This document shows, piece by piece, positions 35,332-45,629 of a stretch of DNA of 64,000 bases (its first letter is position 1; each line of letters opens with the position of its first letter). Both the position numbers and the translations under genes were made by a program. This stretch comes from Notamacropus eugenii (lineage: Eukaryota; Chordata; Mammalia; Diprotodontia; Macropodidae): contig NC_092873.1 of the NCBI RefSeq assembly GCF_028372415.1, forward strand, positions 357,396,128 through 357,460,127, written 5' to 3'. The notes beneath the pieces are model-generated. The model did no database searches and was not told the origin of the DNA. It was given only the letters and a program-made list of their open reading frames with translations.

Positions 35332-36314
35332 TTCTTTTTTTTTTTTTATTTAACTTTTAACATTTATTTTCACAAAATTTTGGGTTACAAATTTTCTCCC
35401 CTTTTATCCCCCCTCCAAACCCAAGCATTCTTATTGCCCCTGTGACCAATCTGCTCTCTCCTCTATCCTCCCTCCCTGCCCTTGTCTCCGTCTTCTCTTT
35501 TGTCCTGTAGGGCCAGATAGCTTTCTTGACCCCTTAACCTGTATTTCTTATTTCCCAGTGGTAAGAACATTACATTTGATCCTAACACTTTGAGTTCCAA
35601 CTTCTTTACCTCCCTCCCTCTCCACCCCTTCCCTTTGGAAGACAAGCAATTCAATATAGGCCAAATCTGTGTAGTTTTGCAAATGATTTCCCTACTAGTT
35701 GTGTTGTATAGGACTAACTATATTTCCCTCCATCCTATCCTGTCCCCATTACTTCTATTCTCTTATGATCCTTTCCCTCCCCATGAGTGTCGACCTCGGA
35801 TTGCCTTCTCCTCCCCATGCCCTCCCCTCCATCCTCCCCCCCACCCTGCTTGTGCCCCTGTCCCCCACTCTCCTGTATTATGAGATGTGTTTTCCTATCA
35901 AAATGAGTGTGCATTTTATTCTTTCCTTTAGTGGAATGTGATGAGATAGACCTCATGTTTTTCTCTTGCCTCCCCTCTTTATCTCTCCACTAATAAGTCT
36001 TTTGCTTGCCTCTTTTATGAGAGATAATTTGCCCCATTCAACTTCTCCCTTTCTCCTCCCAATATTTCTCTCTCACTGCTTGATTTCATTTTTTTTAAGA
36101 TATGATCCCATCCTCTTCAATTCACTCTGTGCACTCTGTCTCTATGTATGTGTGCGTGTGTGCATGTGTGTGTGTGTGTACTCCCACCCAGTACCCAGAT
36201 ACTGAAATGTTTCAAGAGTTACAAATATTGTCTTTCCATGTAGGAATGTAAACAGTTCAACTTTAGTAAGTCCCTTATGACTTCTCTTTGCTGTTCACCT
36301 TTTCATAGTTCTCT

Positions 36315-37371
36315 TCATTCTTGTGTTAGAAAGTCAAATTTTCTTTCCAGCTCTGGTCTTTTCATCAAGAAAATTTGAAAATCCTCTATTTCATTGAAAG
36401 ACCATTTTTTCTCCTGAAGTATTATACTCAGTTTTGCTGGGTAGGTGATTCTTGGTTTTAGTCCTAGTTCCTTTGACTTCTGGAATATCCTATTCCATTC
36501 TCTTCGATCCCTTAATGTAGAGGCTGCTAGATCTTGTGTTATCCTGATTGTATTTCCACAATACTTGAATTGTTTCTTTCTAGCTGCTTGCAATATTTTC
36601 TCTTTCACCTGGGAATTCTGGAATTTAGCCACAATGTTCCTAGGAGTTTCTCTTTTTGGATCTCTTTCATGCGGTGTTCTGCGGATTCCTTGAATATTTA
36701 TTTTGCCCTCTGGTTCTAGAATCTCAGGGCAGTTTTCCTTGATAATTTCATGGAAGATGATGTCTAGGCTCTTCTTTTGATCATGGTTTTCAGGTAGTCC
36801 CAGAATTTTTACATTGTCTCTCCTGATTCTATTTTCCAGGTCAGTTGTTTGTCCAATAAGATATTTCACATTATCTTCCATTTTTCGAATCTTCTCGCTA
36901 TGTTCTGTGATATCTGTCTTTCTCATAAAGTCCTTAGCATCCACCTGTGCCATTCCAGTTTTGAAAGATCTATTTTCTTCAGTGAGCTTTTGAATCTCCT
37001 TTTCCATTTGGCTAATTCTGTTTTTGAAAGCATTCTTCTCCTCATTGGCCTTTTGAACCTCTTTTGCCAATTGTTAGGCTAGTTTTCAAGGTGTTAATTT
37101 CTTCACCATTTTTTTGGTTCGCCTTTAGCAGGGAGCTGATCTGCTTTTCATGCTTCTCTTTCATCCCTCTCATTTCTCTTCCCAGTTTTTCCTCCACCTC
37201 TCTAACTTGATTTTCAAAATTCTTTTTGAGCTCTTCCATGGCCTGAGCCCATTGGGTGGGCTGGGACACAGAATCCTTGATTTCTGTGTCTTTGCCTGAT
37301 GGTAAGCATTGTTCTTTTCTCCGAGAAAGTAACCTTCAATAGTTTTATTTCTTTTCCCTTTTCTGGGCATT
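36315..37371 (-). pseudogene. HAL1-4 ORF1 region
   Basis: L1 ORF1p-like gene read leftward from the ATG at about 37371 (MPRKGKRNKTIEGYFLGE). Here the start is in frame with the family protein, unlike copies 1-3, because the A-run is interrupted by a G. A short deletion soon after shifts the frame. The coiled coil and a later stretch are readable in separate pieces. The largest is 36315-37070 with KEIQKLTEENRSFKTGMAQV, the RRM-like VKILGLPENHDQKKSLDIIF, the C-terminal ARKKQFKYCGNTIRITQDLA, and the end ERKFDFLTQE. The gene is not translatable as one protein. Confidence 0.75.
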
Positions 37372-37744
37372 CTCCCCAGCCAGTGGCTTGACCTCTGAAT
37401 ATTCTCCTCACACCCACCTCGCCTCCTGGTCCTCCCAGCCAGCGTTTGGGGACTGAGATTCAAATGCTGCTTCCCGCCTTAGGGCTTTTGGCAGGGGCAG
37501 GGCTGCTATTCAGTGTGAGAATTAAGTTCAGATGGTCACGTCGGGGCAGGGCTGCCTCTCAGGCACAGTTCCCTCAGGGGGTTTATGCACAGACTTTCCA
37601 CAATGGATCCAGGCTCCTGCCCGCTTGGGGAGCCCTTGTCTGCAGCCGCCTCTCAGCTTCTATCTCTCGGGGGGGCCCAAGCCATGGGGGCACCCCACTC
37701 CCCTCTCGACCCGCCAAAGAGACTCTCTCACCAACTCTCGTCAC

Positions 37745-38056
37745 CTGTGGGTGGAGGGGCTTGTGCCGCCACTGGAGATCCCGTCTCTGAAGCCTGCTCG
37801 GATCTGTACCTCTCGGAGCAGCAGCCGCCGCAGGTCTGGGCTGGGCTCCGCAGTCTGCAGCGCGACGGACCTTTTGCCAGAGGTTTGCAGGTCCCTCTGT
37901 GGGTGGAGGGACCCGCGTGGCCGCTGGATATCCCGTCTCCATAGCCCGCTCGGATCTTTTCCTCACGGTGTCGCGGCCGCTGCAGGGCTGCCCTCAGCTC
38001 CCAGTCCCGGCACCCAGTCCACAGCGCGAAGGACCCCCCGCGAGAGATTTGCAGGT
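37745..38056 (-). repeat. Tandem 5' UTR monomers in HAL1-4
   Basis: Two related units of about 152-160 bp (37745-37896 and 37897-38056). Each contains ctgtgggtggaggg, a ccgctggatatcccgtctc-like block, a gcccgctcggatct-like block, and a gcaggt block near the right end. HAL1-1, -2 and -3 show a single unit. Confidence 0.7.
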
Positions 38057-38206
38057 CTCTCCGGAACAGAAATCTCCCTCGCTCCAATATTCCATGGCCT
38101 CTGGGTGCAGAATTCACTGTGGGTTGGTCCCCTCTAGCTGTTCTATGGGTTGTGGGTTTGGAGCTATGTGTATGTGCGTCTTTCTACTCCGCCATCTTGG
38201 CTCCCC

Positions 38207-38370
38207 CTCCGTTTGGGATTTTCTTAGCAAAAACACTGAAGCAGTTTGCTATTTCCTTCTCCAGCTCGTTTTACAGATAAGGAAATTGAAGCAAACAGGG
38301 TTAAGCCACTTATCCAGGGTCACACAGGCTAGTAAGTATCTTCGGCCATATTTGAACTCAGGAAAATGAA
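38207..38370 (+). mobile_element. Marsupial CORE-SINE, right part
   Basis: Continues with tagcaaaaacactgaagcag tttgctatttccttctccag, ttacagataaggaaattgaa gcaaacagggttaagccact, gggtcacacaggctagtaag and gaactcagga. The join across HAL1-4 leaves one copy of the target site. Confidence 0.85.
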
Positions 38371-38773
38371 TGAGTCTTCTGTCCCTATGCCTTTATGCCT
38401 TCAAGTCTTTTTTATTCTGTATCCTTGGTTTACTGCCTCTGTCAAGAAGAGGGAAGCATGCTTTACCTTCAGCTTTCTCAAATCATGATTAGTCAATGAA
38501 GACAGTAGAGTTCTGAAGTTTTCATGTAAGTTGGTTTCCTTTTACACTTGGTTTCCTTCATCATTTATAACTTTTTTATTATAAAAGTAACAAACATAGG
38601 AAAAACTAGAAATCTCTTTAATGTATAGCTTGATTTTTTAAATTATATTTTGAATTAACAAGGTAGTATTAACAGTGTTCTGCTTCTCTGTCCTATTTAT
38701 GATTTGTTTTTGATGCAGATTTTGCCTTTTAATTTGGCTATGTTGATTTGCATTTAATTAGCTTTTTGGCCCT

Positions 38774-38965
38774 GAAATAGCTCACATTGCATCCTGGGCC
38801 ATCTCCAGTTATCCTGATGAATACCATGCCATTGGACCCAGATGACTCAGGAGAAGGTAAAGCTGGTGACCTTGCACAGCCCTCCCTCACTCAAATCAAA
38901 GTCAACTGCAACTCATGTCATCATCTTGATGTCGTGGTCCTCTTCAAGAAGGAAGAACAAATACA
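38774..38965 (+). mobile_element. RTE-tailed SINE
   Basis: cacattgcatcctgggccat ctccagttatcctgatgaat, ggtgaccttgcacagccctc cctcactcaaatcaaagtca and gatgtcgtggtcctcttcaa gaa. Close to the copy at 39335 and sharing its tail with the RTE LINE at 7600. Confidence 0.85.
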
Positions 38966-38979
38966 AGTCGTGAGTGAAT

Positions 38980-39334
38980 AGCAGCTCCTCTCCTCTGGAG
39001 TTCTGCCCAAGGGAAGGTAAACTTTATGGCCAAATGCTGCCTTTTTTCCCTTGGGTTTACTGGCTACATTTCTTGCTCAAAGATCATGCTTTAAACCCAA
39101 TTCACTCTGGAGCTCATATACTGGACTACAAATCCCCACCCACTTAGCATAGAGTGAATGTAATAAGTAAATAGTAATTTGTTCTTCTTTTATCCAGGAA
39201 CCCTGACGGTCTTCTCCTCCCAATTTGATCTTTTTTTCATTAAAGTAGCTATCCCTTGAGTAACTTAAAGAAGCGTATTAATTGAATGGGTGTATCTCAC
39301 TCAAAGTAAGATTGTGATAAGACCTTGGCCTGAA
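38980..39334. other. Unassigned repeat-like stretch
   Basis: Resembles 17140-17520 in the order of several blocks (ggaaggtaaa, gggtttactg, caattcactctgg). It may be the body of a longer composite element that ends in the SINE at 39335. No gene. Confidence 0.4.
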
Positions 39335-39515
39335 AGAGCCAGGGTCTCACATTGCATCCTGGGCCATCTCCAGTCATCCTGATGAATATGCTACTGGATG
39401 CATATGACTCAGGAAAAGAAAGTGAGGTTGGTGACCTTGCACAGCCCTCCCTCACTCAAATCAAAGTCAAGTCATCATCTTGATGTCATGGTCCTCTTCA
39501 AGAATGAAGGACAAA
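39335..39515 (+). mobile_element. RTE-tailed SINE
   Basis: cacattgcatcctgggccat, ctccagtcatcctgatgaat, cttgcacagccctccctcac and gatgtcatggtcctcttcaa gaatgaaggacaaacac. Near-identical in layout to 38774. Confidence 0.85.
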
Positions 39516-39599
39516 CACAGGGTCCAACAAGTAATATAACAATAGATACAAGATAGGGTTTAAGGGTTATGAATAGAAATTTTTTTGGAATTTGAGCTT

Positions 39600-40246
39600 C
39601 TCCTATACAAGTTATCTTTTTAGAGTTTAGTTTCTCAGGATCCATGGCCATGGTAATGTCTAGTTTCCGTGTTTCAGATAATAACTCCCAGAATAGCCCC
39701 CAAAATTCTAGACAGTAATTCCCAGAATCAAAGTAATAAGAAATCCTATGGAGTCTGTGCCATAAGGGGCAATATAATGTGATATTTACTATGCTTGCAA
39801 AGAATGATGATATTGCTAAAGTTAACCTGTGAAGCCATTGTTGGCAATATGCCTTCTTCAACTGTTGCCTTATAAAGTGAGTAGGCACTGGTCAGTGAGT
39901 GGGGAAGCCATGGGGAATCCATGGTGGAATCTGTGTGTGCCTTGACTCCCCCCCATCAAGGCTTAAGGGGATTTAGGGAAGTACACAAGCTGTGCCTGTC
40001 TCAACTGACCCTATAGAGACATAGGGGAAGTTACCCCTCCTTCTCATAGACCTCTGCAAGAAAGGTGATTAGGGAATGCTGAACTGGTACTCCCATTGTC
40101 AGTAACCCTTGGAGAAGACTAGACTAGAATAAAGGTGATTATTAACCCCTCTGAAGGTGTCTGACTGTTTGACCAGATCAAGAATGAACCTGTTAGAGGC
40201 TAGAGTCCAAAAATTCCAGTGCCTCCCATGTATTATCTGTGAAACA
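39600..40246 (+). mobile_element. LTR-like repeat (possible solo LTR), copy B
   Basis: Second copy of the repeat at 28930. A TATA-like cttataaag at about 39867 and aataaagg at about 40129 keep the same spacing as in copy A. It ends attatctgtgaaaca. The left end may reach back to the SINE at 39515. An old fossil of uncertain family. Confidence 0.55.
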
Positions 40247-40449
40247 GTGGTTTACTTTTTTATCTTCTGAGTGGGCATTTTTCTTTGGCTACTCTGAGCC
40301 TAGGCCTCCTGTAATATCATCTTTTGTCCCTAGATTGTTCCTATTGTCTTTGTGTGTCAAAATATATGTCACATAAGGTACCCCAAATCTATTACCTCTC
40401 TCTAATGAATAGCATGTTTCATCATCAGTCCTGTGGAAGAAAATAAAGC

Positions 40450-40720
40450 AGGTAATATCCATCAGCTGGGGATTGGCTGAACAAGTTGTGGTATACGATT
40501 GCAATGATATTATTATGCTGCAAAACAGGTTGGGTTTGGTCTTGGCTGATGCTACTGGAGGCTATAAAAGTCTGGCAGTTTACCTGGTTCTGACCTGGAT
40601 TGCTACTGATTGCAGAGGATGATTTCAGAAAAACCTGAAAAGACTTACATGAACAAATTCAGAGTAAGGTGAACAGAAACAGGAGAATATTGTACACAAT
40701 AGTTTACTGATGGCATAGAA
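40450..40720 (+). mobile_element. L1 3' fragment
   Basis: catcagctggggattggctg aacaagttgtggtata and, after about 95 bp of unrelated sequence, gatttcagaaaaacctgaaa agacttacatgaac and aggagaatattgtacac. This is the L1 ORF2 end and 3' UTR with a small insertion (about 40517-40612). Confidence 0.65.
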
Positions 40721-41290
40721 GCAACTTAGGAAAGAGACATTCATAACAAAGGAAGCAAAGTGATGTGTCCTTTTGCCTCACAACCAAACTTGAGGCTCAG
40801 TCTTGGTCTGGCTTTGGGGGGAGAAGCTACATACATAACAAAAAGGTACAAAATCACCTCTTTTAATGTTGATGACAAATCTGGAAAAGCTCAAGGCTAC
40901 TAAGAATATTTCCATTATTTTATTAAGGGTTTTTAATATGAAGAGAACTTATGTTGTACGTCTCCAACGTAGCCTGCCCCCTTCACCAATGCAGCCTGCC
41001 AGTGCTGGCTCCTTCGAGGACAGGTGAGGGGGAAGCAGGGTGGGGAGATGGGTTCGGCTGAGTGGGGCAGGCCCAGAGCCTGGCCCCTGGGGAAGCAAGT
41101 GGATGCCCCAGTCACAGTCGGAAACCTTGGGGAAGGAGGAAGACAGGATCAGCTGAATTCATAGTTCTTCCCAGAGAAGAGAAAGAGGGAGCAAAGGACC
41201 CTTATTGGCCCCTGATTCATCAAGGAAAAGTTGTCCTGACCTGGGTAGTCTATCCCCCCAGCCTAGAATAACATTGATTCGCATGCACCA
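40720..41290. other. No gene recognised; GC-rich piece may belong to the MCUR1 pseudogene
   Basis: 40965-41260 is noticeably more GC-rich than its surroundings and directly precedes the recognisable MCUR1 codons. It could be the N-terminal coding part of the retrocopy, but I could not match it. Confidence 0.35.
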
Positions 41291-42804
41291 AGGATCTGAG
41301 CATTTCTGCTAGGTCACACCAAGAAGAAAACAAGTTACCTCCTTTCACCTCTTCAGGCAGTAAGAAGCTCTACTTCAACCCCATGCTGTAGTTAGTGCAT
41401 GTGGAGGAAAATGGGTTTACCACTCAATAAACAGAAATCATTATCTCTGCATTAGCGAAGATCATGAACAGCAACATGGAGGTTGTCAGCCAGGATATGG
41501 TCACCAAGGTGCATTACATTAAATGAGAGGAAATCTTCTAGGAGATCACTGTATAGCAGATAATGTCTCAGATTGCTGGCATCAAAATGATATGATCATT
41601 TTAGGAAAGAGTGAAATTTCAACCCTCAGAGCAGAAAATGAGACATTAATACTTGAATTCCACCAGTTAAAACAGCAAATGTTGGATGAAATACTTAAAG
41701 TCCAGGAAGACAATATTGGATTTCAGACTAGAAAAGGGCACAGTGTAAGAACTGTATTCATTGAATGAAAGGAAGATACTTGAAACGAGATCAGAAGTAT
41801 TAACATTGCAGGTATAACTCCCAGCTCTTACTCAGAGAGACAGAAATATAGACACTGAAGTGACTGGCCTGAAAACCATGCTTGAATCCTACAAGCATGA
41901 TAATTTTAAATATTTAGCAGATTCTGTATTTACATGCCTAACTGTAGCTCTTGGATTTTATCGTCTATGGATTTAAGTGTCTCCTCAAAAGGACTTGTAT
42001 TGTCTTGCCTTAAGAATATGAGATTACTACTTTTTTCTTGTTTCAAATTTTAACTCTGATTTTAGTATTATGTTACTTTTAAGCAAATTATTATTTATAG
42101 CCAACTTTAAAGTGTCAAGAAATCCATTTTGTGGTTCTTTATCTTTTTCATATCCTTTGATCTTACTGGCATATTTATGAGGAAGATATAGTACAGAAGT
42201 ACAGAAGAAACCACTTAGCTTGACTAGGGTGATGAACACCCTTCATATGCTTATGCCTTTAGGAATTTGCTACTAAAAAGTCATGGTGGCTTTATATATG
42301 ACAGAGAGTCACAGACTAATCCAGGACCACAAAAATTTCTTTCCATCTTGACCCAAGCTTCTAGCAGCAGCAAATAGCTAGTGCATTGTATCAGTATGGT
42401 TTTATTTCAGTGCATTTTGTTGAAATCTGGATTGATTGCTGTGTTCACTAACAACTAAATTATTGTAGTATTTGTTGTTTGTGACATCCAGAGTTGCTTG
42501 ACAAAGTGTGTTGCCATAGTAAGGAATCACTTCTTCTACCTCTTGAAGTAGTCTGGGGTTGTCTGTTTTTTTCTTCTTTCCCTATCAGTGGAATGATGTG
42601 GGAACTAATATTCTGTCATTTTCTAGTGACCTTGAAAAGTTGCTAGTGAAAAGCATAACAATGCTGTATTTCAGTTTTGTATAACAGTCTATTTCTTCCA
42701 GACTTTCACCCACTTTGTACAATGGAGATATTTAGTCGTGTTTCCATGGTGACATATGCACACCTAACTCAGCAGAAATAAAACTGGTCATTTAAAAAAA
42801 AAAG
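41290..42804 (+). pseudogene. MCUR1: MCUR1 processed pseudogene
   Basis: Retrocopy of mitochondrial calcium uniporter regulator 1, a coiled-coil inner-membrane protein (CCDC90 family). Readable pieces in order are TSSGSKKLYF (41347-41376), EIIISALAKI (41439-41468), VVSQDMVTK, ILGKSEISTLRAENETLILE (41598-41657), FHQLKQQMLDEILKVQEDN, and the C-terminal membrane segment. That segment ends at 41976: LADSVFTCLTVALGFYRLWI then TAA. The frame breaks several times, for example a TAG right after FNPMLx and a TGA after HYIK, so it is not translatable. There are no introns. An AATAAA lies at 42777-42782 and an 11-A tail at 42794-42804, the marks of reverse transcription. The sister gene CCDC90B is less likely because FTCLTVALGFYRLWI is the MCUR1 ending. 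Confidence 0.85.
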
Positions 42805-45595
42805 TATAATTGGCCAAATGGAAAAGGAAATACAAAAATCCTCTGAAGAAAACAACTCCTTAAAGAATACAACTGACCAAATGGAAAAGTACAAAATTTA
42901 ATTGAGGAAAATAACACCTGAAAAGCTAGACTTGGGCAAGTGGAAGCTAATGAGTTTAAGAGACATCGTGAATCAATCAAATTCAAAAGAAAGAAAATAT
43001 GGAAGAAAATGCAAAATACTTCATGAGAGAAACAAGTGACCTAGAAAATAGATCCAGGAGAGGCAATATCAGAATCACTGGACTATCTCAAAGCCAAAAT
43101 CGAAAGGAGGACCTGGAGAGCAACTTTCAAGAAATTATCAAGGAAAACTGCCCTGATATCCTGTAACCAGAGGCAAAATGGGAATTGAAAGAATCAACTG
43201 ATCATCTCAAGAAAGATATCTGAAAATAAAAATGCAAAGGAACATTATAGCCAAATGTCCAAACTATCTGGTAAAGGGGGAAAAAATACTACAAGTGGCC
43301 AGAAAGGAGCAATTCAAATATCAGGGAGTCACAATCAGAATCACACAGGACTTGGCAGGTGCAACATTAAAAGATCAGAGGTAATGGAACATGATATTTT
43401 GGAGGGTAAAGAAGCTAGGACTACAACCCAGAATCACTTAGCCGGCAAAATCATGCATAATACATCAAGGGAGAAAATGGCCATTCAACAAAAGATAAGG
43501 TTTTCAAGCATTCAAAGGAGAAGATTGCAACTAAACCAAAAATTTGGCCTCCAATATCAAGACCCAAGAGAAGAACAAACAATTAAAATAGGAAAAAACA
43601 TAAGGGATTTAAAAGAGCTAAACATTTATGTCTCTACGCAAGAAGAAGATACTTACCATTCTTACAAATTGAATCACTAACAGTACAGCTAAAAGCAATA
43701 AGATATAAGGTGAAATTGAAGGAATGACATAAAATTAAGGAGAATAATGGGTGCAGAAAAAAGGGAGAGGTAGAATAGAGTAAATTATCTCAAATGAAGA
43801 GGTGAGAAACACCTATTACAATGGAGGGGAAAATGGGAGGGAAACTGAAAGGTATTGCATGAACTTTACTCTCATCAGTATTGAATCAAAGAGGGAATAA
43901 TACACCCAATCAGTTGAATATAAACATCTATTTTACCCAGTAGGATGGGAAAAGGGGAGGAGATTAAGTAAAGCGGGCGAAGTGGGGGACTGACAGAAAG
44001 GAGGGCAGATCATGGGAGGGGATAGACAGAAGTAAAACATTGGAGAGGTGGGAAACGGTGAAAGGAGAGAAAAGTCAAACAGGAGGAAGAACCGGATAGA
44101 GGGAAATACACAGGTAGAAACCAGAACTGTGAATGGGAATGGGAAGAACTCTCCCATAAAATAGGAGCAAATAGTAGCGTGGATCAAAACCCAGAATCCT
44201 ACAATATATTGTTTTCAAGGAAGCCACTTAAAGAAGAGAAACACATATAGAGTAAAGGTAAGGGGCTAGAGCAGAATCTACTATGTTTCAGCTGAAGTAA
44301 AAAAAAAAAATAGCAGGGGTAGCAATCCTGATCTTAGACCAAGTAAAAGTAAAAAGAGACCTAATTAAAAGTGATAAGGAAGGAAACTGAATCTTGCTAA
44401 AAGGTACCATAGACAATAAAGCAATCAAAGTAGAAGAGCAAAGAATAGTCTACCTAGCAGATATATGGGGAGAGGAAGATTCATGACCAAACAAGAGATA
44501 GATAGCATTACGAAATGTGGAACAGATAATTCTGATCACAATAAATTGAAAAGCTTTTATACAAACAAAACCAAGGCAACCAAGATAAGAAGGAAAGCAG
44601 AAAGCTGGGAAAGAATCTTTGTAACAAGTGCCTCTGATAAAGACTTCACTTCTCAAATATGTAGAGGACTGAGTCAAATTTACAAGAATACAAGTCATTC
44701 CCCAACCTATAAATGGTCAAAGGATATGAATGCGCAGTTTTCAGATGAAGAAATCAAAGATATTTATAGGCATATGAGGAAATACTCTAAATCACATTTA
44801 ACTGGAGAAATGTAAATTAAACAACTCTGAAATGCTATCTCACAACTATCAGATTGGTTAATATGACAAAAAAGGAAAATGATACATGTTGGAGAGGATG
44901 GGGGAACATTGGAAAACCAATGCACTGTTGGTAGGAAAGGACCTACTTGTACAAGTATAAATGTATATGTGTGTGACACACACACACAGGCAAATATTGG
45001 AAACTGAAGGGATGCTCATTAATTGAGAAATGGATGAAGAAGTTGTGGCATATGAATGTAATGTAATGCTATTGGGCAATATGAAATGATGGATAGTCAG
45101 ATGTCAGAAAAACCTAGAAAAACTTATCAAACTGATGCAAAGTGAAATTAGCAAAACCAAGAGAACACTGCACACTGTCAACAACATCGTGTGTTGGTCA
45201 TCTATTAATGACTCAGCTTTTCTCTGCAACACAACAACCCAGGACAAACACAAAGAACTCAGGAAGGAAAATGCTGTCCATATCTAGACAAAGAACTGAT
45301 GAACTCTGAATGTGGATTGAAGCTTTTTTTTTCACTTACTTAATTCTTTCTCACAGGTTTTTTTGTTTTGATCTATTTCTTCTTCCACAACTGAGATGAA
45401 TATAGAAATATGTTTTGCATTATATCATATGTATAAACTTTATCAAGCTGCCAATAATTGTCAGAAGAAGGGAGGGAAAAGGAGGAAGAGAGGGAGAAAA
45501 ATTTGTAACTCAAAATTTTGTAAAAATGAATGCTGAAAATTTTGTTGATATACAATTGTGATGGAAAAAATAAAGTACTATTTAAAAGGGGGAAA
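42805..45595 (+). mobile_element. Old L1 with most of ORF2 deleted
   Basis: Starts inside ORF1 (attggccaaatggaaaagga), right after the A-tail of the pseudogene. ORF1 relics run to 43680 (RRM-like agatccaggagaggcaatat, C-terminal cagaaaggagcaattcaaat). A long inter-ORF spacer follows (43690-44180). The first ORF2 codons (44190-44420, endonuclease: gtagcaatcctgatcttaga) jump to the ORF2 C-terminus at 44465-44815 (LKSFYTNKTKATKIRRKAES, RIFVTSASDKDFTSQICRGL, KWSKDMNAQFSDEEIKDIYR), then the 3' UTR to 45595. Reverse transcriptase is missing. Confidence 0.75.
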
Positions 45596-45629
45596 AGAGA
45601 TAGCCTGACACCAAAACCTCATCATGGTT

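Larger units (their letters stand above)
35332..38206 (-). mobile_element. HAL1 retrotransposon, copy 4, full-length, antisense
   Basis: Flanked by a perfect 19-bp duplication, ctccgtttgggattttctt, at 35313-35331 and 38207-38225. It inserted into a SINE whose two halves rejoin exactly. On the minus strand it starts gggggagccaagatggcgga gtag at 38206 and has a CpG-rich 5' UTR with a duplicated 152-bp monomer. The ORF1 region and a 3' UTR with a microsatellite follow, and it ends in aaaatgttaaaagttaaata and an A-tail. The long perfect duplication and many surviving CpGs suggest a recent insertion. Confidence 0.9.

Noticed and set aside
35590-36205. Pro/Ser/Leu-rich open frames at 35.6-36.2 kb
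   Set aside because: Antisense of the HAL1-4 3' UTR purine tracts. The same frames appear in the matching part of other HAL1 copies.
37446-38369. Overlapping long open frames on both strands at 37.4-38.4 kb
   Set aside because: This is the GC- and CpG-rich 5' UTR of HAL1-4. Low stop-codon density in GC-rich DNA explains them.
40965-41260. GC-rich stretch as a CpG island or promoter
   Set aside because: It has few CpGs and sits just before a processed pseudogene. It is more likely old coding sequence of that retrocopy, but I could not confirm this.
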